Below are positions 22,916-35,137 of a DNA stretch of 64,000 bases, in pieces. Within the stretch, counting starts at the first letter, position 1, and the number at the start of each line of letters is the position of its first letter. Source of the stretch: Prunus persica (Eukaryota; Streptophyta; Magnoliopsida; Rosales; Rosaceae); the NCBI RefSeq assembly GCF_000346465.2, contig NC_034009.1:30500131-30564130 (forward strand), read 5' to 3'. The notes below the pieces were generated by a model that was not told where the DNA came from, searched no databases, and saw only the letters and a list, made by a program, of their open reading frames with translations. The position numbers were made by a program, and so were the translations under genes.

Positions 22916-25900
22916 TTACTTCTCAAGTCGTTTCCTAATTTCAGTGGAGGATAAATCCATGCGGAACTTCTCTTCTGGTATTGAGATGAACATATCTCTG
23001 AACTCCTCTGGAATATCAAAATCTTCAAGAACCTGACAGGGTTTTATAAATAAGAATTAACAACTTCCATAAAGGATAAAAATGAGTCGTTGGAAATGAG
23101 AAGGAAGTTTGTCAAGCTTCTAATATGGGAACATACCTTGAAAACACCATCCACATTACGACCACCCACGAGAAAAGTGGACCCTGTTTTCTTGCATCCA
23201 ATAAGTATCTCCAGCATCTTCTTGTAGTCGCCGTCATAGTATTTGGGCTGGAAAGGAGGAAAAATTAACTTCATTGCTTCCATTCACAATTCAAAGATTA
23301 CTATATATCTCAAAAATCATAAATCGAAAGAAGTAATATTTCAATATTCTATTAAACCACCTATTAGACAGATTTGATTCTGTTAAGGTAGTGATTAAAT
23401 CCTTCCATATGGAATCAAATCAGCATGCATATCCACATACACATGTCACAAGAAAACGATACAATTATAATTCGTTAAATAACATACATTAATCAGCCTT
23501 GCTGCTGTGTCAGCACCAATCACAAAAGCACTGCCTGGGAAAAGTTCAGCTTTCTTATAAAAGTATGGCTGATTGGATATAATTACTGTTTTTCCTGTCA
23601 TTAAAAAAGAAAGATGATTGGATATAATTACTGTTTTGCCCCAGAAAATTTCACGCATTCATCCCGTATCATGACTCATTATCTCTACACAAGCAGGAAA
23701 TTGAACAGGAAAAAGAATTGAAACAGATAATCAGCCTCACCAACGTTCTCAAACTGCTTGACACGATCTTTGATTTGTGATGTTGAAAGTGGAGGTTTGT
23801 CAGCATTGACTGCTGATATTTCAAAGCATGGGTAGCTATTGCCACATAAGCTGCATAGAAATGAGTGATGGATGAGCAGCACCATACACAAGTGATATGA
23901 TACATACGTTTGTGCATGTGCATAAGATCCAGAAGAAACAAAGCAAATATAAAAGAAGAAATGATAAATCTCCTCAGAAAGAGTCTTGTCATCATCGACA
24001 ATGTCAAAATAAATTGTATGTCGGCGTGTGATGAGAAAGAGAGAGAGAGAGAGATCAACAATCCTTCATCTGGCCCTGCTGCAACTCAGTTGCAGTTCCC
24101 AAAGAAACCCAGAAAAACAAAACATTGATGGAAATTTTAGAAAAAGAAATGGAATCAAGAGTTGCAGTTAAAGCAAGCTGTTGTACCTAGTAGCAACCTC
24201 CAAGAGCTTCATGTGACCTTCATGTAATGGATTAAAAGAACCAGGCAGTATTATCTTCCTTTCTGCAGTTGACATGTGTGGCTCTGCAAAACAGTTGATG
24301 AAAAATAAAGCATAATGCTCAAGCACAGGACCACACTGACACACGTATGAGTATAGTGCACAATTGTGCTAGTAAAGGTTAAAGCATACCACTCGAAAAC
24401 GGATAAACCTTAAAGCATATTTTCCCATTTATAAGTTGCTCCAACTCTTCATCTTCACTGAACTGCTTTTCACATTCATCAGGTACTTCGGAGTCAGTGA
24501 GCTCTGAAACAAATGTTCCAGGAACTTTACATGCATTTGCAATTGCCTGTAACCAAATTGATAGAAAGGCTGCATAAGAAACAAATCTAAAATATGAGTT
24601 TAAGCAAACCACATTTAGCAAAAATATGAAACTAATAAAGGGATGGCATTATGCTGGTAAATATTCACTTCTCATATATAAGGTCTCCAGAGCAATTAGT
24701 AGAAATCTTCTCAGACCTTGAGTAGAAGATGACTTGCAACCATATCTTCTTCCTCTCGATTTCGTAAACCCTAGAATGATAAGAAGCATGTTATAAGAAT
24801 ATGAAAAACTTTAAAATCTTAGTCAAGACCAAAATAAATTACAATCACCTTAGAAAGGGTCACCGTTGATACCCAGAGTCTGTCAGATGTCCTTGTTGAC
24901 AAGTGAAGCCTATACATCAAGAAAAAAGCATGAAGCTAAACAGGCCCAGGTTGACCAAGCATGAAGTAAAAGCGACATCAACAAAAACAAGCCCTTATGG
25001 AGGTGTTATGAGCGTAGAATATCTTGGAGTAAAACAAAAAAACAAAATACAATGATACAATGATACAATGACACCAACCAATTGCAGGTGTCATGTTGCA
25101 AAATGCAGCTTCTTAGCAGGATCCTTTGATTATGTCAAGCAAGTAATAAACGTTCCCAGTTTTGTTTCTACCCTGATTACTTGGTGCCTTTATTCATGTC
25201 TGCCTCAGCAAATCGGCTTAAGACTAAGTTGTGAAGTCACTGCCATCATAAGAATACCAAAAGAAGGGACCATTGAAAAAAGGACCCTGACAATAATCCT
25301 AGAAACTTACGTAGTAAAAACCAATGCTGAGTTGCTTTATGAAACAATAACTAATGAATTTCTGTCACTTTGACAATCAGGTACACTGGTAAAGATAAAG
25401 AAATTTAAAACGATTGGCTAAGGGCCTAAGACCATAACAACAACTACATATCAATGTTTGCACTGTCCCTGAACTTTCCAGCTACATAGAAGAAAACTGT
25501 GTATATATATTGAAATTATACCTGTGGTCCCCGAGTTTTGGACGTGAGGTAGCCAAAGTACCAGTAAAACCCACACCAACAACCGGAGAACCTATTGCGT
25601 ATAATAAAAATGCCATATCAGTTCACAAGTTGCATTCACATATACCTATAAACATAAAGTGTGTGTTCGTCAGTGCGTGTGGCTACAGATGACACCTAGT
25701 AAGACTGTGTTTGGCACTAGGGTGTACAGAAAGTAGAAGTTCCCCAAATGATGCAAAGGTAGCTACACAATTAAGCATACAAAATTCATATCACAGTGTT
25801 AGGTCCTAATAAATTCTTCTGAACCCCAATTCAGTATGCAAGTATAAGAGTATCTAATGCATAACCTGGTGAGGAGAGCTTGAGAGCGCGATTGTAGGCC

Positions 25901-26257
25901 AACAAAGCCATTTCTTCAGCAGTGTGTGAGCTACAAAACTGGTTCGGAATCTGCACCAACAAAGCAACCAAATTTTTAATTTTTAAAAGAAAAAAAAACA
26001 GAACTTTTCTGTTAAATTATACAAAAATTGGAGCGAGAAACAGAATAATTAAACAAAAGGAGAGGACGAACCTTCCCGAGTAACTGGATCATAGACATTC
26101 TGGAGTAGGGCACCACGGCTTCGAGGACTGTGCTTGAGGCTCCAGGAACGGACAGCAGCCACGCAACAGCCTGATTTATATTACTAGTTTTAATTAATTA
26201 ATCTTCATGAATTCTTAATCATAATTAATTAATTAATCTTAATATGTGTGTATTTAT

Positions 26258-26306
<49 letters not shown>

Positions 26307-26444
26307 AGAGGCTCCACCAGAGAGATAGAGGACGGACTGCGTGGGGCTTGCGTGAATGGCTTCCACTACTGTTTTCAGTCCCGTACTGATTATCATTCCT
26401 TCCCTCGTTTTCTTCTCCTCTCTTCTTCCTTCAGCATCATCCAT
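22916..26444 (-). CDS. CinA-like domain fused to a nucleotidylyltransferase
   Basis: Twelve minus-strand exons (26444-26304, 26170-26072, 25950-25866, 25591-25522, 24909-24849, 24770-24717, 24546-24390, 24283-24187, 23850-23741, 23594-23488, 23247-23137, 23032-22916) join in frame to 402 residues. Residues 15-165 resemble the CinA C-terminal amidase fold (VLYLSGGASQ, VPYSRMSMIQLLGK, VVGVGFTGTLATSRPKLG). Residues 230-402 form a Rossmann-type nucleotidylyltransferase with both signatures: HxGH as PLHEGH (His243-His246) and the C-terminal SSTEIRKRL. NAD or phosphopantetheine adenylyltransferases use this fold; in bacteria CinA acts on pyridine nucleotides, so a role in NAD metabolism or repair is a reasonable inference. 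The closest remembered relative is Arabidopsis At2g01220. Confidence 0.88.
23589..23640 (-). repeat. Partial duplication of the start of exon 10
   Basis: The minus-strand segment AAAACAGTAATTATATCC, which starts exon 10 of the nucleotidylyltransferase gene, occurs a second time about 46 bases upstream inside the intron. The intron copy keeps about 22 identical bases but lacks the AG acceptor in front of it. Confidence 0.7.
26260..26302. repeat. (GA)n microsatellite fused to a splice donor
   Basis: About 21 GA units on the plus strand. On the sense strand of the nucleotidylyltransferase gene the exon 1 donor is itself part of the run: CAG/GTCTCTCTCTC. The repeat therefore forms the first 44 bases of intron 1. 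Confidence 0.9.
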
Positions 26445-26499
26445 TTCCTTCCTTCTTTTGTTCAGTCTTTTCTTCTGTCTGCTAGTCCGCGCTGGAAGA

Positions 26500-28680
26500 G
26501 AGAGAGAGACCCCGTTAACCGATGTCGTCGGCTTCTTATTTATTTAACGAGTTTTTTAACTTTTACGCGACCATTCAGCTCTTCAAATTGCCCAAGGCCA
26601 AAACAGTCATAATGGGCTCTAGGCCCATTCCATTCCGATAATAAAGCTGAAGCCCAACAAAGGCCCATTCAGCCAAGTCGTTTAAATCGTTATTCTTCAT
26701 TGTTGTCCGTTGTCAGTTGTCAGTTGTCAGTGCACGACTTCGTAGGGTCTATCGTTGAAGAAATTGATATGACATGGGAGATTTCTTCCGAGATAGACGG
26801 AGATATTTTCGTGTAAGCAATCAATAAAATGGATTGTCGTAACTTTGACGAGGATCTTCGCCGCCTATAATTCAGCTAATTAATTATACTAATAAGAAAT
26901 AAAACTAAAAGAACACTGCTTTGGTTTGGTTCAAAGTGTAACCAAATGCATTGCTTGGAAGCTTGCAAAAATTAGTCAAGTAACGAACTAGAAGCTAGAA
27001 AGAAAATCACTCACTATAAGCAGAGAAGAAAGCTGATTGCTTTTTCGCTGCTGAAAATTTGAGAGAAAAGGTAGCTTTAATGAAAGCAACTTTGTGCTGT
27101 AAAGCTTCCCTCTCTCTCTGTCTCTCTGTCTTTTTGTAAAACTTTGGTGGTGTGGTGGCCTAGAGCTGGAGGAGCCTAGTGGGCCTTGTCCTCGCCAACC
27201 CTTTGAGGCGTGAGCAGCATGTAGCCAAAAATTCTAGACTCTGCAACTTAATCAATAATGGTTGGCTAATTATGCGTCCTTATTTCCTGATTATGAATCT
27301 AATTAACAGAGTAACGGCATAAATAATGTAGTGGGTAGAAATAGGATACTGTTGAGTTGCACTGCAAGCAAGGAATCAGATTATTCATCCTTGTGAATCT
27401 GTGATGGTGACAAGACAACACCCACCAGCCAGCCCTACACAAATTGTCCATATGTTATATATTATTAATTAGCATATGAGCATTGAGGAAGGAAGACCAT
27501 CAGCGATCACTTCTGGCTGATTAACTTTAAAATCCATCCATCGTTTACTGTGTCTGTGCTGTGTGTAGAGTAAATCAATTCATGTTACACAACGTTGTTT
27601 GTGTCGTCTCCAGAACACAACTTACCAACTCAAATGCAGCCAACGTAACGTAAGCTACATTGCTTTTCAAATTAGTTTTAAACTGATTAAAAAGGCACAT
27701 AAAATAAAAAAAGGAACAACTTGGTCCTTGTACAGTATGAACCTTTGAACCAGAGCGGAGACCAGTTAAAGTGAAGGATGCCATGTCCTAATCTTTAAGC
27801 TTTAGTTTACACTTCAGGGCCCTCCCAATACAGTGTTATAAAGTTCATAGAGTGGGGTTCACCACTGACAAACGGCTACTCTCTAGACTCTGTAATTCAC
27901 GTGTCAATTTCTCGCCATCTTTACTCACTCCATATCTCGACATTTACAACTGTCAATTCTGCTCTTCTTTTCTATTTCAATGCAGTGTCAGCAAAACCTT
28001 TGTCCATTGTGTTTAGTGTTTAAATTAAATATTGGGAAGCTATCAGTTTATTATACTAATTATAGAAATTTGGATTAATCGGCCTTTCCAACGAATAATA
28101 TAATACGGTCTTCGTCGGAGCAGAGCAGTTAGTGGCCATAATCATCTTATGTTCCCTTAACGGCTTATAAACTTGTGTGGAACAATCATGACTGTCTAAT
28201 GCACTGGCTGCCTGCCTGCCTGCACTGCCTCTCTCTCTTTTTTATTTCATTCATGCAAATATGTTGTGGTCACATGTGTGTTCTGTTCTGTTCTGTTGAC
28301 GATAACTTTTTTTCATGCTGTACAAATTACAAATCCGAAGTTTTTCTCTTCTTTTTTTTTTTTTTTTTTTTTCTTTCCTAGTTGATATTTCTTATTTATT
28401 TACCAACAAATGGAAATGCGCCCATGAACGAAAATCTCGCGATAAATTGTATTGCAGAGATTTGACAGTATCATTACCATATGGATTCCCACACCGTCCT
28501 TCTCTTTAAGCCATTTTCTCTAATTTTCTATCTTCCCAAGGTCTTGCTTGCTGAGCCTTTAGCGTTCTATACTACGCTTTCTCCTCCATCACTCTCAAAG
28601 CTTTCACACTTCCCTTCCCTCTTCACCTCCATTGTCTCTCTCAGCTTTCTCCACAACCTTCACTTGGGCTTCTGGTACTG
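26500..28680. other. Intergenic DNA between divergent genes
   Basis: Holds the promoters of the nucleotidylyltransferase gene (minus) and the LRR receptor kinase gene (plus). Features are low-level: short TTGTCAG repeats near 26705-26730, a poly-T tract at 28347-28371 and a pyrimidine-rich leader at 28500-28680. The leader may contain a small intron starting at AAAGGTAATC (28681). No additional gene was seen. Confidence 0.5.
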
Positions 28681-28751
28681 AAAGGTAATCCCTTTGAACT
28701 CCAAACTTTGTTATTTAGATTTGTTCCAACGGTCAAAATTTTCTGCTGGAA

Positions 28752-31079
28752 ATGTTTTATTTGGTTTTGGTGCTTCTGCTGCTCTGCAACTCTCATGTCC
28801 TGGTGGGTTCTTTGAATGATGAAGGCTTTGCGCTTTTGTCGTTCAAGCAGTCCATGACGGAAGACCCAGAAGGGTCTCTGAGTAACTGGAACTCTTCTGA
28901 TGAAAACCCCTGTACATGGAATGGGATTACATGCAAGGAACAAAGAGTTGTGTCTCTTAGCATTCCGAAGAAGAAACTTTTTGGGTTTCTTCCTTCTGCC
29001 ATGGGGTCTCTCTCTGAGCTCCGCCATGTAAATTTAAGAAACAATAAGTTATATGGAAGCTTGCCCCTTGAGCTCTTTGAAGCCCTGGGGCTCCAAAGTT
29101 TGGTCCTTTATGGGAATTCCTTATCTGGGTCTGTACCAAATGTTATTGGTAAGCTCAAGTACCTTCAATCCTTAGATTTATCACAAAATTTATTCAATGG
29201 GTCAGTGCCCTCCTCAATTGTACAATGCAAGAGACTGAAGACCATCGATCTTAGTCAGAATAATTTCACTGGGTTTCTACCAGATGGGTTTGGAACTGGT
29301 TTTGTTTCTCTGGAAAAACTTGATCTTTCTTTCAATAAATTCAGTGGTTCAATTCCTAGTGATATGGGAAATTTGTCTAGCTTGCAAGGCACTGTTGATT
29401 TGTCTCATAATCTATTCTCCGGTGCAATCCCAGCTAGCCTTGGAAACCTTCCTGAGAAGGTTTACATTGATCTCACTTATAACAATTTAAGTGGTCCAAT
29501 ACCCCAAAATGGAGCTCTAATGAACAGAGGACCAACTGCCTTCATTGGGAATCCTCGTCTTTGTGGCCCCCCATTGAAGAACCCATGTTCTTCAGGAACT
29601 CCAGGTGCAAGTCCGCCATCCTCAATTCCATTTCTGCCAGATAACATGCCCCCTCAGGATTCTGATGATAATGCTGGAAAGAGTGGGAAATCAAGAGGGT
29701 TAAGTAAGAGAGCTGTGATTGCAATAATAGTGAGTGATATAATTGGTATTTGCCTTGTTGGGCTGCTTTTCTCATATTGTTATTCCAGGATTTGGGCTTT
29801 TAGTAAGGTCAAGGATGAAAATGGGTATGGAATTGACAAGGGTGGTAAGGGAAGGAAGGAGTGCTTGTGCTTCAGGAAAGATGAATCGGAAACTTTATCA
29901 GAAAATATGGAGCAGTATGATCTAGTGGCATTGGATGCACAAGTGGCGTTTGATCTGGATGAGCTTCTAAAAGCATCTGCATTTGTTCTTGGAAAAAGTG
30001 GAATTGGAATTGTTTACAAAGTTGTGCTTGAAGAAGGACTTACCCTAGCAGTGAGACGATTGGGTGAAGGGGGCTCCCAGAGATTCAAGGAATTTCAGAC
30101 GGAAGTAGAAGCAATTGGAAAGCTAAGGCATCCTAATGTCGTTACTCTGAGGGCTTATTACTGGTCTGTTGATGAAAAGCTGCTCATATACGACTATATA
30201 CCTAATGGCAGTCTTGCCACTGCCATTCATGGTAAGCTCACCATCTCTTCTTGCCCAATTTTGCTATTTGTACTCTTCTTAATTATATTTATATTTAGCT
30301 CGGGTTTTTTTTTTTCCTTGTTAATGGTAGTTGTGTTTATCTCAGATTTGGGAATACGATTGTATTTGTGGTGATTTTGTTGGTTTCATTGTTTTGGTGT
30401 GTCATCAGGGAAGCCGGGAATGATATCATTTACACCACTATCTTGGTCTATTCGGTTGAAAATCATGAAAGGAATTGCAAAAGGCTTGGTCTATCTGCAC
30501 GAGTTTAGCCCTAAAAAATACGTCCACGGAGATTTGAAGCCGAATAACATACTACTTGGACAGGATATGGAGCCCCACATTTCTGATTTTGGACTTGGAC
30601 GCCTTGCAAATATAGCCGGAGGGTCCCCGTCGCTTCAATCCAATCGAATGGCCACAGAAAAATCACAAGAAAGGCAACAAAAGAGTGCACCAACTGAAGC
30701 TACTGTAATTAGTCCGTCCAGTAACTTGGGATCTTGTTATCAGGCTCCAGAAGCTCTGAAAGTGGTGAAACCATCACAGAAGTGGGATGTCTATTCTTAT
30801 GGGGTTATCTTACTTGAAATGATTACTGGCAGATTGCCAATAGTCCAGGTGGGTTCCTCAGAAATGGACCTAGTTCATTGGATTCAGCTCTGTATTGACG
30901 AGAAGAAGCCTCTTTTAGATGTTTTAGATCCAAATTTGATGCAAGACGTGGATAAAGAAGAAGAGATTATTGCAGTTTTGAAGATTGCAATGGCTTGCGT
31001 TCATAGCAGCCCCGAAAGGAGACCAATAATGAGGCACATTTCTGATGCTTTGGACAGATTGGCTACATCTTCTGTTTGA
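28752..31079 (+). CDS. ZAR1: LRR receptor-like kinase, ZAR1 type
   Basis: Two exons, 28752-30231 and 30409-31079, join in frame to 716 residues. Order: signal peptide (1-20), LRR N-terminal cap with [10 protein letters not shown], about six leucine-rich repeats (to about 250), a Pro/Ser-rich spacer, one membrane helix (about 320-344), and a C-terminal kinase domain (about 412-710). The kinase keeps the glycine loop ([11 protein letters not shown]) and DFGLGR (about 553), but the usual VAVKR lysine is Arg ([10 protein letters not shown]) and the catalytic loop reads HGDLKPNN (about 535) without the Arg of HRD, so it is a non-RD, possibly weak kinase. Length and motifs match Arabidopsis ZAR1 (At2g01210), a plasma-membrane receptor acting in the asymmetric division of the zygote. 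The 3' UTR probably extends to about 31500. Confidence 0.9.
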
Positions 31080-32134
31080 GATGCTATCCTCCTGATAGTG
31101 GTGAGTTCAATCCACTTGTGAAGTTTGATGTTTGGGTTAGTTCAATCTTAGTGAATAGATGACCCGATTATGATTGGTGTATCTGTCTATTTGGCGTAGG
31201 TTTTATGACAGTAAGATTCTCTTGTTTTTCTACTGTCATTTGATAGAGGTAGGTGGAGGTAGGTCTGCTGCAAGAGCATTATTAACTGGATTGTGCATCT
31301 GTTGGCCCTTGATTAGTATATATTTTGTGAAGGATGTCTTCATGCTCTTATTGCAGACCTTTTGTATCTTGTGTTGTTCTTGTAGGTTAATGAAGTTGAT
31401 GATTTCTTTGTTGGTCTATACACATCCTCACACCATTATCTTATCTCTTAAGCATCATCTTTGTTCTTAATCTTATTTTAACTGTCTATGTCTATCAAAT
31501 TGTAGGATTAGGATAGTTGAGTTTCTAGCTACCAAGCATGTAGCGCGAATGTAGGGATAGTGGACTCCACCAAACCATTTCGTCAAATCTGCAAGAAGAT
31601 TCTAGCTGTCCTCTTGAGTTTAATTGGTAATTAATCTGCCTATTTTATTGACTTCAACAGAGCTTCTTTTTGTCGGAATGTATTTGGTCTATTATGTCCA
31701 ACTCTGCATGCTATTTATTTACCAAGCTTTGAGTAGTGATTTTCACAGATTCACGTGCACGAGAATGTTTTGTATCCACGTGTCTGCCCATGAGTGATAG
31801 ACAAGAAGAAGAACAGTGTTATTCAACATTGTTTCAGCTTGATGCCTTTCTTACTATTTAAAGCATCGTGGCATTTGCAGATATGGCATCTTTATGGATG
31901 CAATGCAATGCAGAGTGTTTTCTGTGCATACAAAACATGCCACTGCTGGTCCTGTTTTAGGATTTAGGACCTTAATCTAATTATTAATTAACTGACATTA
32001 AATTAATCTCTCAGATTAAATAGATGAACGCACTTTCAAAATGTAATTGAACTGTTTCCAAAGTTAAACTGCCTCCAAGTCAGAGATGCTCTCTAAACAC
32101 ATATGAATGAAAATGCAAAATGGGAAAGGATAAA

Positions 32135-32960
32135 TTAGTTAAATTTCAAAGAAGAGGAAAGAAGAGCTTCGTTCTTTCTTGCAATCCTTAGCCGCTTCAC
32201 ACATTCTACAAATTCCCTGTCACATTTTAAACGAAAAGCTTCAATGAATAACTTGGTTCAATACCATGCTTTGCCATAAATGCCAGATCTAAAAGAACAT
32301 ACCTCCATGGAACATCACCAACAGTTCTCCAGTTGTCATCTCTGTCCTTGTAGAAAAGTGAAAATTCGGAACCAGTCTGGAATAACCTTAACCCGGATAC
32401 GGATTGTCTACCTGAAACAAATGAACCACTTGTTAGTTCCTGAGTGTAAAATCCTCCCTCCTTTGAGATTATTTGTACACCTACCAAACATGTCTTCTAG
32501 TTGAAATGCAAGACTTGAGTAACTACTATGATCAAGTATACAAACTTTTCTGCCAATGATAATCCCATCCATGTTCACTTTCACATAAGCCCACCTCTCC
32601 TTGCTTTGAACTCCCTCTGCCTCTTCATCACAATCTTCTGGGTTGTTTCTTGGATGTATAATGCTAGAATTCTTCAAATTCAGGTTAGCCTGTGGCCAAT
32701 CTATCAAATCATCATATCCCTCCAAGCTTTCCACTACACATAAACATGCAATTAGCACGTCACAAAGCAGAACAGAACCATAAAAATAAAAAAACAAAGG
32801 AAAGAAGTAATTTACACTGCTCAGATGGATGGTAAGTTTCAGGCTGCAGAGCTCTCAGGCTGAGACCAAGATCAATTATGCCATCATTCTCTTTGGCTTC
32901 ATAGTAAACTGACTGCAGGGTTGAGGGATTGAAGAGAAACCTTGATGCATTGGGATCCAT
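32135..32960 (-). CDS. IAA32: Aux/IAA protein of the IAA32/IAA34 group
   Basis: Four minus-strand exons, 32960-32816, 32733-32485, 32411-32303 and 32216-32135, join in frame to 194 residues. Domain I is IDLGLSLRAL, an EAR-type repression motif that recruits TOPLESS. Where canonical proteins have the degron VGWPP(I/V), this one has only IDWPQA, so TIR1/AFB-auxin recognition should fail. Domains III/IV (the PB1 fold that binds ARFs and other Aux/IAAs) follow: WAYVKVNMDGIIIGRKVCI, the LAFQLEDMFG block and DVPWREFVECVKRLRI. This degron loss is known for Arabidopsis IAA32 and IAA34, which are instead stabilised by TMK1 phosphorylation. At2g01200 (IAA32) also lies next to ZAR1, as here. The MDPNASR start was chosen over an upstream in-frame Met whose 46 residues look non-coding. 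Confidence 0.9.
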
Positions 32961-33792
32961 TAAGATTAAGAATATATGAATGTCCTCCCACCACATACAA
33001 CATTGGCTAGTACAGATATACTTATTTATACTAGCAAGCAGCAAAGCATTGCTGACAACAATTAATGTGGCCAGCAAGAATAAGTGGACCAAAGGCATTT
33101 AACATGGAAGCTGCTTCCATTCTCAATCATTCAGTGTACTTATCTTCTTCTTCTGCTGCTGCTAGCCTGCTACAAAACATGAAAGTACAAGAAGTTAGGA
33201 ACAAAACACTCCACAAGAACAAGGGATGGTCAATGTGATTTTCTGACAGCAGTTGGTTAGATTCTGCAACCCAAGCTTCTTACAAATTAAGGGTTAAACA
33301 TTTCACGTCGGAATCCAACCGCAATCAGACGCAGGAGACCGATTAAGTGCAGGATAACGTGGATTGATCAGTTCATGCATATATACGTGTTCATTTCAAC
33401 ACCATAGTATATCAAAAGTATCTTGTTGCTACATTTTGCTTCACGTGGACCTCTCCAAATTACCACATAACCATTTCACTGAGTTTACATTATTTGTTCT
33501 CTGAATTCAGCAAAATACAAGTCTTAAACGACAAAGTCTCATTTTTAATTCCGTAACCTCTGGTTCATTTTGTTGGCTGGTTTCTATTGAATTTCAGATT
33601 GCTACTCTTGAAGGGAACAACGAGACTGGTCAGGACCCTACATCCCATTCCAGCATGCCCTTTAAAATACAGGACATGAGAACACGAAACCACTGAAGTA
33701 GAAGCTGAGCCATTGGATTGAAACCGGAGCATAAAACCCTTTTAACGAAATGGGAATATGGGCTTTCTGGACTCAGATGATTCTATTTTAAA

Positions 33793-34455
33793 GAGTGTTG
33801 CTATTTTCACCCACCTGTCCTATTTTTCCATCCGCTTTATCTTCAAAATTTTAAAAACAAATTTATCCCTTTGTAAAATTACTTCTAAGGACTTAGCTCT
33901 CTTCAAAATTACTCCTATCCTATACGTTTCAAAATACATTTCAAGAGAATGCTAGAACGCTTTGATGTTATCGATTGACATGATTATATCAAGTCATGTG
34001 ACATGCAGCTATAAAGTTGTCTAATTTTCATTCAGGTTAATGAACAGAGCAAAATGATTCCACAAGTGAAATAGATACCTAAATCAAACTAATATAAAAA
34101 GAAGACAATATTGCAGGCTATCCCATGATTATTCATCTTTTCTCATATTATGACTATATGCCCAGAAGAAATAACAGTTTTGCCCAGAAGAAATAACAGT
34201 AATTAAAAAGTGCCATCACAAAAGCAATACCCTCATCAATAATGCTTAATTTAGTTCCAATTTATCTGTCTTGGCAGGTTAGTATCCCACCAAGAAACAA
34301 ATGAGAGAGAAAATTTGCTTGAATTAATAATTAAAGGGTATGTTAAGAATAATGGTGGATGGAAAGATTAAATTATGTTTTTTCAAATTTACATAGTTGG
34401 TAGAAAGATAAAGTGAGTGGAAAAATAGGACAGTAGGGTGAAAATAGCAGCACTC
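33793..34455. mobile_element. MITE with GAGTGYTGCTATTTTCACCC termini
   Basis: The left end GAGTGTTGCTATTTTCACCC and the right end (reverse complement GAGTGCTGCTATTTTCACCC) match at 19 of 20 bases, and similarity continues for about 40 more (CTGTCCTATTTTTCCA). Flanking direct repeats are ATTTTAAA at 33785-33792 and 34456-34463. The 663-bp interior has no coding frame. Terminus style and an 8-bp duplication suggest a Mutator-like or hAT-like MITE; the superfamily is uncertain. Confidence 0.75.
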
Positions 34456-34463
34456 ATTTTAAA

Positions 34464-35137
34464 ATAACCATGGCTAGCTAAACTTGAGCAGGCCCAATTA
34501 CCACTTGCCTAATTCATCGATGGGTGCCGAAAATGAACACCAGAACTTTTTGGTCAAGAAAAGTTTCATTACTCAGGAACACCAGAACTTAGGTAATTGA
34601 AATCAAGAGATTAATTTCACCCAAAGCAAAAAGAAAGCAAGACATAATAAAATACAGACGCATGGTGTTCAAATCCATAACAAGGGTTGGTATTCGATAC
34701 AATACCACAAGCAGCTGATAAAATGCTGAAAATACCCGGAAAATGAAGCCAGTAACATCAAATACTTGCGTTCCCTTTTGCTCATAAACAAACTTAAGAA
34801 TGATATTAACTTCAGCAAACAGACAATGACCTTTTCTGATGCACAAGGTTGACCAACAAATAAAAAAAGTTCAATGCACAAGTGTTGATCAACTGTGTTT
34901 TACTTCTATGTGTCCTCAAACCAAAAAACAAAGAAAAAAAGGTCTCTTCCTGTGTATCAACTTATATTTGGGAACTTGTAGTGTTCTTCCTGCATGGAAT
35001 GCTTCTCTGGCCCCATCATCCTAAAGTAAAGAACATGATCAGGACGTGTACAAATACTAAAGGCTTTCCAAGCCTGTTGTGAAATCAAGCTTACTCCAGT
35101 GATGAATTGAAGCGATTAAGCTTCATGGATTTGGTAA
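34464..35137. other. Intergenic DNA
   Basis: Lies between the MITE and the 3' end of the hydrolase gene and probably includes part of that gene's 3' UTR. Frames of 60-85 codons on both strands overlap each other and have no recognisable motif. Confidence 0.45.
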
